Assembly: GCA_035294725.1 (NCBI GenBank)
Contig: DATGKK010000094.1
Coordinates: forward strand, 1-49,696
Reading direction: 5' to 3'
Source of the DNA: DATGKK01 sp035294725
GTDB taxonomy: Bacteria > Actinomycetota > Acidimicrobiia > Acidimicrobiales > Bog-793
Length of the DNA stretch: 49,696 nt
Shown here one piece after another: positions 8,145 to 15,706 of this stretch (position 1 is its first letter; each line of letters starts with the position of its first letter). The position numbers and the translations under genes are program-made. The notes beneath the pieces are model-generated. The model was not told where the DNA came from. It was given only the letters and a program-made list of their open reading frames with translations, and ran no database searches.

Positions 8145-8525
8145 TCAGCGCGAAGCTGCGGCCCGGATCGCGGCGACGTCGGCGCCCATCTGGGCAACCA
8201 GCTCCTCGACCGTCGAGAAGCGCTCCTGTGGCCTCACCACGCTCCCCACACCCACGGTCACCCGCTGCCCGTAGAGGTCGCCCGAGAAGTCGAGCACGTG
8301 CGCCTCGACGAGGCGGGCTCCGTGCTCGCCGTAGTACGTGGGCCGGCCGCCGATCGAGACCGCGGCCAGCCTCCGCACGCCGTGCTCATCCTCGAGCCAG
8401 CCCGCGTAGACCCCGTCGGGCGGCAGCTCGATCCCGCTGACCTCGACGTTCGCCGTCGGGAAGCCGAGCTGCCGGCCGCGCTGGTCCCCCTGCACGACGA
8501 CCCCCCTCAGCACCGTCTCGCTCAC
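8145..8525 (-). CDS. Stand-alone riboflavin kinase domain
   Basis: A 126-residue protein matching only the riboflavin kinase half of bifunctional RibF. It would phosphorylate riboflavin to FMN. Visible motifs are GRQLGFPTANV (nucleotide/flavin loop), DGVYAGW, SIGGRPTYYG and VEAHVLDFSGDLYGQRV, in the usual order. The N-terminal FMN adenylyltransferase domain of RibF is absent, and no fragment of it is visible upstream. The gene is divergent from the HMG-CoA-lyase-like gene, 41 bp away. Either FAD synthesis is encoded elsewhere or this is an accessory paralogue of a full RibF. Confidence 0.88.
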   Translation of the reverse strand: MSETVLRGVVVQGDQRGRQLGFPTANVEVSGIELPPDGVYAGWLEDEHGVRRLAAVSIGGRPTYYGEHGARLVEAHVLDFSGDLYGQRVTVGVGSVVRPQERFSTVEELVAQMGADVAAIRAAASR

Positions 8526-8566
8526 GGCCGGCGAGGTTACCGGGCACGCGCGGTAGCGTCCCGCTC

Positions 8567-9499
8567 GTGACGCAGCTCCCGGCGCTGCCAGCGGCAGTGG
8601 ACATCCGTGAGGTCGGGCCTCGAGACGGACTGCAGGCAGAGGCGCCGGTAGCGCCCCACGACCGTGCAGCTCTCGCCGTGGCGCTCATGCGAGCCGGTGC
8701 CCGCCGCATCGAGGCCGCGAGCTTCGTCTCGCCGAAGGCCGTGCCCTCCATGGCCGGTGCGGCCGAGGTCGTCGCCCAGTTGAGAGAGGCTCTCGACGAG
8801 GAGGTCCGGCCCGTCGTGACCGCCCTCGTCCCGAACGTGCGCGGCGCTGCCGACGCCCTCGAGGCCGGCGTCGACGAGCTGACCGTCACCGTCGCTGCGA
8901 GCGCCGTCTACAACGAAAAGAACGTCCGGCGCACCATCGAGGAGTCGCTGAGCGAGATCGCGCAGGTCGTCGATCTGGCCCGTGAGAGCACCCCCGTCGA
9001 CGTCGTGATCTCATGTGCCTTCGGCTCCCCCTACGAGGAGGAGATCCTCCCTGCCGACGTTGCCGACCTCGCCCGACGCGTGGTCGAGGCGGGCGCAGCC
9101 GCCCTCACGCTCGCCGACACGACAGGGGTCGCGACACCGCTTCGGATCGGCGAGGTGCTCGACGCGGTCGTGGCCGCCGTCGGCGAGGCGCCCGCCAGCC
9201 CCGGGGGGCGCCTCGGCCTCCACCTGCACGAGACCAGGGGCACGGCGATGGCAAACGCGTTTGCCGGCCTCGAGCTCGGCATCTCCCGATTCGACACCTC
9301 GATCGGCGGGCTCGGCGGGAGCCCCTTCGCTCCCGGCGCCGGGGGGAACCTCGCCACCGAGGACTTCGCCGCCTTCCTCGCCGCCATGGGCATCGAGACG
9401 GGCCTCGACCAGACCCGACTGCTCGAGGCGGCCCGCCTCGCCGAGCGCCTCGTCGGCCACGACCTCGCTAGCAGGGTGCGCACCCCGCTCGCGAGTTAG
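8567..9499 (+). CDS. HMG-CoA lyase-like enzyme
   Basis: A 310-residue TIM-barrel protein of the HMGL-like family. Known members cleave 3-hydroxy-3-methylglutaryl-CoA to acetyl-CoA and acetoacetate, the last step of leucine degradation. The start of the barrel has REVGPRDGLQ (residues 14-23), and the metal-binding HLHET lies at 219-223. The signature glycine loop reads GGLGGSPFAPGAGGN. In characterised lyases the residue before Pro is the active-site cysteine; here it is Ser252. That makes a canonical lyase assignment uncertain, and a related aldolase or lyase on another acyl-CoA is possible. The start is GTG. Confidence 0.8.
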   Translation: MTQLPALPAAVDIREVGPRDGLQAEAPVAPHDRAALAVALMRAGARRIEAASFVSPKAVPSMAGAAEVVAQLREALDEEVRPVVTALVPNVRGAADALEAGVDELTVTVAASAVYNEKNVRRTIEESLSEIAQVVDLARESTPVDVVISCAFGSPYEEEILPADVADLARRVVEAGAAALTLADTTGVATPLRIGEVLDAVVAAVGEAPASPGGRLGLHLHETRGTAMANAFAGLELGISRFDTSIGGLGGSPFAPGAGGNLATEDFAAFLAAMGIETGLDQTRLLEAARLAERLVGHDLASRVRTPLAS

Positions 9500-9514
9500 C
9501 GCAATACTCTCGCC

Positions 9515-10642
9515 ATGCCGCCTTCTTCCGGCCCGAGAGCCGGCTTCCGGGCTCGCGTCACGGATCACCTCGCCGTCGCCGTGGGCACGACCAAGGGCCT
9601 GTTCCTCGTGAGCGACGGCGTGCCCGACGGACCGTGGTTCAAAGGCCAAGAGGTGCCCGCCTTCACCCAGGTGGAGCCCGGAGAGCTCTACCTCGCCGCC
9701 ACGACGGACCCCCGGTACGGCACCTCGATCCAGGTGAGCGAGGACGGCGGCGGGAGCTGGCGCACACCCTCGGGCCGCCCGATCGCCTTTCCCGACGACA
9801 CCCCCGCCACCCTCGAGCGGGTCTGGCAGCTGCACGTGATCCACCCCGGCGCAGGGGTGAAGCCGATCGTGCTCGCCGGCACCGACCCGGCCGCCCTGTT
9901 CGTCTCGCGCGACCTCGGCGAGTCGTTCTCCCTCATCCGGCCGCTCTGGGACCACCCTCACCGTGAGAGGTGGGAGCCCGGTGGCGGCGGCCTCGCACTC
10001 CACACGATCGTCACCCATCCCGAGCGCCCGGGCCGCATCACCGTCGGCGTCTCCACCGGCGGCGTCTATCGCTCCGACGACAGCGGCGCGACCTGGGAGC
10101 CGAAGAACGACGGCATCGCCGCGACCCACCTGCCGGACCCGCACCCGGCCTTCGGCCAGTGCGTGCACAAGATCGCGACGGACGCCGAGAGCCCTGACGT
10201 CCTCTGGCTCCAGAACCACGGTGGCGTCTACCGCTCCACCGACGCCGGCGACCACTGGACCGACGTCGGGCGGGCGGGCGAGGTTGGCGGGCTCCCATCG
10301 GACTTCGGCTTCCCGATCGTGGCGCACCCGACAGCCCCGCGCACGGCCTACGTGTTCCCCCTCGAGTCCGCCGACTACCGCTGCTCGCCGGGCGCGGCAT
10401 GCCGGGTCTACCGCACCGAGGACGGAGGCGCGAGCTGGGAGCCGCTCACGAGCGGCCTGCCTCAGGTCGCGGCCCACCTCACCGTGCTCCGTGACGCCTT
10501 CGATGCCGGGGAGAACCCTCCCTACCCACTCGTGTTCGGGACCCGTACCGGGCAGATCTACGCCTCGGGCGACTCCGGCGGCACCTGGCGCCTCTTTGCG
10601 GACCACCTGCCCCCGATCCTGTGCGTGCGAGTCCTGGCCTGA
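9515..10642 (+). CDS. BNR/Asp-box repeat beta-propeller protein
   Basis: A 375-residue protein with repeated Asp-box motifs: SEDGGGSW, SDDSGATW, STDAGDHW, TEDGGASW and SGDSGGTW. They are spaced as in sialidase/VPS10-type beta-propellers. No signal peptide is apparent, so a cytoplasmic location is likely. The propeller is frequently annotated as an exo-alpha-sialidase or glycosyl hydrolase. The catalytic Arg triad and Tyr/Glu pair of real sialidases cannot be recognised here, so I do not claim that activity. It starts 15 bp after the HMGL-like gene and overlaps the HAD gene by 22 bp, so these genes probably form one transcript. Confidence 0.8.
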   Translation: MPPSSGPRAGFRARVTDHLAVAVGTTKGLFLVSDGVPDGPWFKGQEVPAFTQVEPGELYLAATTDPRYGTSIQVSEDGGGSWRTPSGRPIAFPDDTPATLERVWQLHVIHPGAGVKPIVLAGTDPAALFVSRDLGESFSLIRPLWDHPHRERWEPGGGGLALHTIVTHPERPGRITVGVSTGGVYRSDDSGATWEPKNDGIAATHLPDPHPAFGQCVHKIATDAESPDVLWLQNHGGVYRSTDAGDHWTDVGRAGEVGGLPSDFGFPIVAHPTAPRTAYVFPLESADYRCSPGAACRVYRTEDGGASWEPLTSGLPQVAAHLTVLRDAFDAGENPPYPLVFGTRTGQIYASGDSGGTWRLFADHLPPILCVRVLA

Positions 10643-11310
10643 GCAGCACCATCGGCCTCGTCCTGTTCGACTGCGACGGCGTCCTCGTCGACTCCGAGCG
10701 GCTGGCCGTCCAGGTTGAGGTCGCCGTCCTCGGCAGCCTCGGGTGGGAGATCTCCCCGGAGGAGGTAGTCGAGCGCTTCCTCGGCGTCAGCGATGCCGAC
10801 TACCTCGCCCAGATCGAGGAGCACCTCGGCATCACCCTCCCCGAGGGTTGGCTCGAGGAGATGGAGCCGAGGTACCGGCACGCCTTCGAGCGAGAGCTGA
10901 CGGTGGTGCCGGGCATCCTCTCGGCACTCGAGCGGATCGAGGAGGCCGGCATCATGACGGCGGTCGCCTCGAGCGGCAGCCCGGCCAAGCTCCGCTTCAC
11001 CCTCTCCCACACCGGCCTGTTCGAGCGCTTCGAGGGCCGGGTGTTCTCGGCGGTCGAGGTCACGCGAGGCAAGCCGGCCCCTGACCTGTTCCTCCACGCG
11101 GCCGCCGCCCTCGGCGTTGACCCGGCCCGCACGGCCGTCGTCGAGGACAGCCCGGCCGGCATCGAGGCAGCCCTTGCCGCCGGGATGCGGACGGTCGCCT
11201 ACGCCGGCGGCGGGCTCGTCCCTCCCGAGCGCCTCAGCCGGCCGGGGGTTACCGTGATCACCGACATGAGCCATCTCCCCGACGAGCTGCTCGGGAGCAC
11301 TGCCAGGTGA
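10621..11310 (+). CDS. HAD superfamily phosphatase/phosphoglucomutase-like
   Basis: A 229-residue haloacid dehalogenase-type hydrolase. Motif I is DCDGVLVDSE, with the nucleophile Asp and the +2 acid/base Asp. Motif II is SSGSPAK, and motif III is the Lys of RGKPAPDLF. Motif IV is VVEDSPAGIEAALAAG. The helical cap lies between motifs I and II, as in the beta-phosphoglucomutase subgroup. The substrate is unknown. The GTG start at 10621 lies inside the end of the BNR gene, and the TGA overlaps the GTG of the Rieske gene (GTGA), indicating coupled translation. Confidence 0.9.
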   Translation: MRASPGLSSTIGLVLFDCDGVLVDSERLAVQVEVAVLGSLGWEISPEEVVERFLGVSDADYLAQIEEHLGITLPEGWLEEMEPRYRHAFERELTVVPGILSALERIEEAGIMTAVASSGSPAKLRFTLSHTGLFERFEGRVFSAVEVTRGKPAPDLFLHAAAALGVDPARTAVVEDSPAGIEAALAAGMRTVAYAGGGLVPPERLSRPGVTVITDMSHLPDELLGSTAR

Positions 11311-12341
11311 TCCCGCCCATCACGAACACCCACCCGGCCCTGCGGCGCTGCTGGCTCCCGCTCGCCCGTGCGTCGGAGCTCGGTGAGCAGCCCGCTCGCT
11401 TCATGCTCCTCGATCAGCCCCTCGTCGCCTTCCGCTCCCCCGCCGACGGCCAGGTCCGCGTCTACCCCGATCGCTGCCCGCACCGGGGAGCGCCCCTTTC
11501 GATCGGCTGCGCCGAGGGCGGAGGCATCAGGTGCGCCTACCACGGCTGGCGCTTCGGCCCGGACGGGCGGTGCGACGAGATCCCTGCCCTCGGCCCGAAC
11601 CCGAGCGGGATCCCACCGAAAGCCCATCTGACGCCGGTCGCCGGGACGGCGGAGCGGTACGGGATGGTCTTCGTGGCCCTCGACGAGCCGCTCCCCGGCG
11701 TGGGCCTTCCGGAGGTGCCCGAGGCCGACAACCCCCGCTTCGCGATGGGAGAGCTTCCGATCCTGAGCGCTCGGGCATCGGTCGGTCTCCTCGCCGACAA
11801 CTTCCTCGACACGGCCCACTTCCCCTTCGTGCACGCCGCCACCTTTGGGGCGAGCGAGGAGAGGGAGGTCGGCCGGTTCGAGGTGACCCGGGAGCCGGGC
11901 GAGCTCGCCTTCACCGCCACCTACCAGCACCAGTTCGCGAACCGGGAGGACCCGGCGGTCGCGCGGGGGGAGCGTCCCTTGCTCCAGACGCGCCGGCTCA
12001 CCTACCGCCTCGTCGCACCCTTCCACCTCACCTTGAGGATCGAGTTCCTCGAGGCCGGCGGGACCAACACCATCGGCTTCTTCCTGCAGCCGGAGACGGC
12101 CGAGGCCTGCCGCATCATGTCGGCGATCTGGCGGGACGACCTCGACGGCGACGCCGAGCGGCTGAGAGAGGCCGTCGAGTTCGAGGTGAAGGTCGTCGAG
12201 GAGGACCTCCGGGTGCAAGAGGCGTACCACCGCCTCGAGCTGCCGCTCGACCCGACGGCCGAGGTGCACACCCGGGCGGACCGCACCACGATCGAGCTGC
12301 GCCGGGTGCTCTCGGACCTCGTCGCGGCCAGCTCGAAGTGA
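11307..12341 (+). CDS. Rieske non-heme iron oxygenase
   Basis: A 344-residue oxygenase alpha subunit. The Rieske [2Fe-2S] ligands are in CPHRGAPLS and, ~18 residues on, CAYHGWRF. The mononuclear iron site is in DNFLDTAHFPFVH, where D-x2-H-x4-H gives the bridging Asp and two His. Length and order match the VanA/pheophorbide-a-oxygenase type group, which hydroxylates or O-demethylates small aromatic substrates. No reductase or ferredoxin partner is adjacent. The GTG start overlaps the HAD stop, and the TGA overlaps the upp GTG, both as GTGA. Confidence 0.9.
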   Translation: MIPPITNTHPALRRCWLPLARASELGEQPARFMLLDQPLVAFRSPADGQVRVYPDRCPHRGAPLSIGCAEGGGIRCAYHGWRFGPDGRCDEIPALGPNPSGIPPKAHLTPVAGTAERYGMVFVALDEPLPGVGLPEVPEADNPRFAMGELPILSARASVGLLADNFLDTAHFPFVHAATFGASEEREVGRFEVTREPGELAFTATYQHQFANREDPAVARGERPLLQTRRLTYRLVAPFHLTLRIEFLEAGGTNTIGFFLQPETAEACRIMSAIWRDDLDGDAERLREAVEFEVKVVEEDLRVQEAYHRLELPLDPTAEVHTRADRTTIELRRVLSDLVAASSK

Positions 12342-12964
12342 CGCTCGTCGTCGACCACCCGGTCGTCGCCGACCTGCTCTCGCGACTTCGCGACACAAGG
12401 ACCCCGCCGCCGGCGTTCCGCCAGGTCGTGGCGGAGCTGAGCGCCCTCATCGCCTACGAGTCGCTCCGCGACCTCGGCACGGGCGAGGAGACGATCGACA
12501 CCCCGGTCGCCGCCGGGGTGTCGACGGTGAGGGTCGCCGAGACCGTCCTCCTCGTCCCGGTGCTGCGAGCCGGCCTCGGCATGATCCCCGCGATCCAGGC
12601 GCTGCTCCCCCTCTCGGAGGTGGCCCACATCGGGCTGCGGCGCGACGAGGAGACCCTCCAGCCGGAGGTCTACCTGAACCGGCTCCCCGCGAACCTGTCC
12701 GGCCGCCGGGTGGTGGTCTGCGACCCCATGCTCGCCACCGGCGGGTCGCTCGCCGAGGCCGTTGCGCTCGTGAAGCAGCACGGAGCGGCAAGGGTCATGG
12801 CGCTCTGCCTCATCGCATCCGAGCCCGGCCTCGCCCGCTTCCGGCGGGACCACCCGGAGGTGGCGGTCGCGTGCGCCGCCGTCGACCCCGGGCTCGACGA
12901 GCGGGGGTACATCGTCCCCGGCCTCGGGGATGCGGGCGACCGTCTCTACGGCCCCCCGGACTGA
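12338..12964 (+). CDS. upp: Uracil phosphoribosyltransferase
   Basis: A 208-residue enzyme that makes UMP from uracil and PRPP. The PRPP-binding loop is VVVCDPMLATGGSL. The uracil-recognition segment near the C terminus is ERGYIVPGLGDAGDRLYG. Both match Upp closely, and the length is standard. The GTG at 12338 gives a four-base overlap with the Rieske gene stop. The next gene, on the opposite strand and ending 7 bp away, is a cytosine deaminase that would supply uracil. That proximity supports a salvage role. Confidence 0.95.
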   Translation: MTLVVDHPVVADLLSRLRDTRTPPPAFRQVVAELSALIAYESLRDLGTGEETIDTPVAAGVSTVRVAETVLLVPVLRAGLGMIPAIQALLPLSEVAHIGLRRDEETLQPEVYLNRLPANLSGRRVVVCDPMLATGGSLAEAVALVKQHGAARVMALCLIASEPGLARFRRDHPEVAVACAAVDPGLDERGYIVPGLGDAGDRLYGPPD

Positions 12965-12971
12965 GCGACCC

Positions 12972-13445
12972 CTACTCGCCGATGTCCTCCCACCACAGCT
13001 CAGGGTGGTCGGCGACGAAGGAGCCGAGCAGCTCGACGCAGCCGTCGTCGTCGAGGTCGACCACCTCGACCCCGAGGGCGGCGAGCCACTCGTGCCCGCC
13101 GGAGAAGTTCCGGGCCTCCCCCATCACCACCGCACCGATGCCGAACTGGCGCACGAGACCGCTGCAGTACCAGCAGGGCGAGAGAGTGGTGACCATGACG
13201 GTGTCCCGGTACCCGCGGCGGCGCCCGGCCGCCCGGAACGCCGCCGTCTCGGCGTGCGTCGACGCGTCCCCGTCCTGGACACGGCGGTTGCGCCCGCTGC
13301 CGAGCAGCTCGCCCTCGCGGGTGAACATTGCCGCCCCGATCGGGATCCCGCCCTCCGCAAGGCCGGCACGGGCCTCGGAGAGGGCGACCTCCAGCCACTC
13401 TCGTGCCGTCCCCGGGTCGAGGGCGCGGCCGTCTGCGGTGCTCAT
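12972..13445 (-). CDS. Yeast-type cytosine deaminase
   Basis: A 157-residue zinc deaminase of the CDA fold. The zinc site is STHAETAAF (His and catalytic Glu) plus SPCWYC (two Cys). The fold resembles tRNA adenosine and guanine deaminases. The N-terminal GGIPIGAAMF and the C-terminal tail HPELWWEDIGE strongly resemble Saccharomyces cytosine deaminase, which ends in a similar W-x-E-D-I-G-E. Cytosine to uracil is therefore the likely reaction. The ATG at 13445 is chosen because upstream in-frame sequence is antisense to the next gene. It sits tail-to-tail with upp. Confidence 0.82.
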   Translation of the reverse strand: MSTADGRALDPGTAREWLEVALSEARAGLAEGGIPIGAAMFTREGELLGSGRNRRVQDGDASTHAETAAFRAAGRRRGYRDTVMVTTLSPCWYCSGLVRQFGIGAVVMGEARNFSGGHEWLAALGVEVVDLDDDGCVELLGSFVADHPELWWEDIGE

Positions 13446-13493
13446 CTCCCCTAAGTTGCGTCGGTGACCGCGAAGCGACCACAGTCGATCGTC

Positions 13494-14108
13494 ATGGCCG
13501 ACGAGCGTACCTACCGCGCCACTGTCGGCTCGCAGGAGATCGACCTCCCTCTCGTGCAGGTGGCGCCGGAGCTCTCGATCGCCCTGCTCATTTGCGTGGA
13601 CCACGGGCTCGCCTTCTCCGAGCAGGCGGGCCGGGAGCTCGCCGCGCAGATGGAGCCCTACGGGGTCGAGATCGTCGCCTCGGTAGCGACGATGGGCATC
13701 CCGCTCGCGATCGAGGTCACCCGAGCGCTCGGGCTCGACGACTACGCCATCTTGCACAAGACGCCGAAGATCCACCTCGCTGACGCCGTCGCCGAGCCGG
13801 TGAAGTCGATCACGACGGCGCGGGACCAGAAGCTGCTCTTCGACCGGGCCAGGATCGGCGCCGTGAAGGGCAAGCGGGTCGGCATCGTCGACGACGTGAT
13901 CTCGACCGGGGGCTCGAGCAGAGCGGCACTCAACCTCGTCCGGCGGATCGGCGGGACACCGGTGGTCTTCGGCGCCCTCCTCACCGAGGCGGGAGGCTGG
14001 CGGGAGCTGCTCGGCCCCGACGCCGCCCTCGTAAGGTCGCTCGGCTCGATCCCCGTCTTCCGCCACCAGCCCGACGGCTCGCTCGTCGAAGACTGGGGTC
14101 AGGCCTGA
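13494..14108 (+). CDS. Adenine-type phosphoribosyltransferase
   Basis: A type I phosphoribosyltransferase of about 204 residues. The PRPP loop is VGIVDDVISTGGSS. The earlier SVATMGIPLA and DYAILHKTPKIHL segments match proteins commonly annotated as adenine phosphoribosyltransferase (adenine + PRPP to AMP). Hypoxanthine or xanthine specificity cannot be excluded. ATG 13494 is preferred over an in-frame GTG at 13464, which would leave only 18 bp to the divergent deaminase start. With cytosine deaminase, Upp, an NCS1 permease and adenosine deaminase nearby, it belongs to a nucleobase-salvage group. Confidence 0.8.
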   Translation: MADERTYRATVGSQEIDLPLVQVAPELSIALLICVDHGLAFSEQAGRELAAQMEPYGVEIVASVATMGIPLAIEVTRALGLDDYAILHKTPKIHLADAVAEPVKSITTARDQKLLFDRARIGAVKGKRVGIVDDVISTGGSSRAALNLVRRIGGTPVVFGALLTEAGGWRELLGPDAALVRSLGSIPVFRHQPDGSLVEDWGQA

Positions 14109-14131
14109 GGGTTCGGTACATTCGCTGATCA

Positions 14132-15706
14132 ATGGCCCGACCACCGGCACGACCAGCCGTCATCGCCGGCCTCGTCGCCTTCGTGGTGTTCGGGGCGATT
14201 ACGATCCTCTGGTCCTGGTCGGTGCCGCTCATGTCCTCTCCCGACGAGCCCCACCACGTCGTGAAGGCCGTCGCCGTCTGGCGGGGAGAGTGGCTCGGGC
14301 GCCATACCCCGGGCGCGAACAGCGCCACGATGACGATGTACGTCCCGCGGACCTACGCGAGGGCGCTCGGCAACTTCGACTGCTACCGCCAGCGCGCCTA
14401 TATCCCGGCCGGCTGCGCCCCGAAGATCGTGGCGAGCACGCAGATCTGGCCCGCCAAGACCCACGTCGGCCGATACCCGCCGCTGTACTACCTGCTCATC
14501 GGCTGGCCGTCGCGCCTCTCGGTCGCCGTCGACTCGATGCGATGGATGAGGGCGATCTCAGCCCTCATCGACTCCGTCGTCATCGCCGTCGGGATCTTCG
14601 TGATCCGGCGCCACCGGCTCGGCGCCGGGCTGCTCGCCGGCTACTGCTGCGCGCTCACGCCGGTCGCGATCTACATGGACTCCACCATCCAGCCGAACGG
14701 CTTCGAGGCGACGCTCGGCCTCCTCGTCGCCACCTGCGTGATCGCGCTTGCCACCCTCGTGAAGAGGGGGACGCTCGACCCTCCCCGCCACCTGTTCGTC
14801 ATCACCGGGGTCGCCTCGTCGCTCCTCGTCCTCGTGCGCGGCCTCTCGCCGCTCTGGCTCGCCTGCATCGGCGTGGTCGCGCTCCTGCTCATACCGTGGA
14901 AGCTCTGGATGTCGTGGTTCCGGCGCCGGGACGTCCAGGTCCTCATGGCCGTCCTTCTCGTCTGCTCAGGGCTCGCGATCGCCTGGATCATCGGCGCCGA
15001 CGCCCTCGCCATCCAGCCGTGGCCGAAGTCGCTCATGGTCTACACGCACGTCTCCGACTGGCGCGAGGTCCAGCTCGTGCTCGATCGTGAGGGCTGGTTC
15101 GCCGAGCAGATGGTGGGAGCGCTCACGAAGGAGACGCGCCTTCCCGTGCCGGCCTTCGCGGCGGCCTTCTTCGCTTTCAGCCTCGTCGTCATCGCCGGCT
15201 TCGTGAGCGGCAAGGGCCGGGAGCGTGCGGCGCTCGCCTGGGCAGTGCTCGGCTCGTTCCTCATCCCCGTGGCGCTCGCCGCGCCCCGCATCCGCGAGAA
15301 CGGCATCAACTGGCAGGGTCGCTACACGATGCCCTTCGCCTTCACGATCCTTCTCCTCGGCGCCTCGATGGCGTTCGGCTCCACCGAGCGGCTGTCGAGG
15401 CGAGCCCGGATGCTCACCGCGAGCCTCACGGCCGGCTCGTTCGCCCTCGTCGGGGTCAGCTACTGGGCGATGCTCCGCCGCTACAGCGTCTCGAACAACG
15501 GACCGCTCGACCTGTTCACGATCCACCACCCCTCATGGTCGCCGGCAGTGCTGTCGATCCCCGTCTTCGCAGCGGTCGTGCCGGCAGTCCTGCTCGTCGC
15601 CGCGCTGTTCTTCGTTGCCCTCCTGCCCCGCTGCCAGCTCGAACCCCGCCTGGCTCAGGACTCGGCCGCCGCGCTGAGACCGGTGCCGGCTCCCGCCAGC
15701 ATCTGA
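14132..15706 (+). CDS. DUF2142-type polytopic membrane protein
   Basis: A 524-residue protein with about 10-12 hydrophobic segments. After the first segment comes a periplasmic loop with SSPDEPHHVVKAVAVWRGEW, then HVGRYPPLYYLLIGWP. That is the layout of DUF2142 proteins, which resemble GT-C-fold glycosyltransferases. The conserved acidic D-E-P-x-H suits a metal or catalytic site. Function is unproven; lipid-linked sugar transfer is the usual guess. Its last 52 bp overlap the 3' end of the convergent NCS1 permease gene. Confidence 0.8.
   Translation: MARPPARPAVIAGLVAFVVFGAITILWSWSVPLMSSPDEPHHVVKAVAVWRGEWLGRHTPGANSATMTMYVPRTYARALGNFDCYRQRAYIPAGCAPKIVASTQIWPAKTHVGRYPPLYYLLIGWPSRLSVAVDSMRWMRAISALIDSVVIAVGIFVIRRHRLGAGLLAGYCCALTPVAIYMDSTIQPNGFEATLGLLVATCVIALATLVKRGTLDPPRHLFVITGVASSLLVLVRGLSPLWLACIGVVALLLIPWKLWMSWFRRRDVQVLMAVLLVCSGLAIAWIIGADALAIQPWPKSLMVYTHVSDWREVQLVLDREGWFAEQMVGALTKETRLPVPAFAAAFFAFSLVVIAGFVSGKGRERAALAWAVLGSFLIPVALAAPRIRENGINWQGRYTMPFAFTILLLGASMAFGSTERLSRRARMLTASLTAGSFALVGVSYWAMLRRYSVSNNGPLDLFTIHHPSWSPAVLSIPVFAAVVPAVLLVAALFFVALLPRCQLEPRLAQDSAAALRPVPAPASI

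Noticed and set aside
9011..10606. A 531-codon open frame on the minus strand
   Set aside because: It is the complement of the HMGL-like and BNR genes, has no recognisable domain and reads as a low-complexity Gly/Arg/Glu-rich shadow frame caused by high GC.
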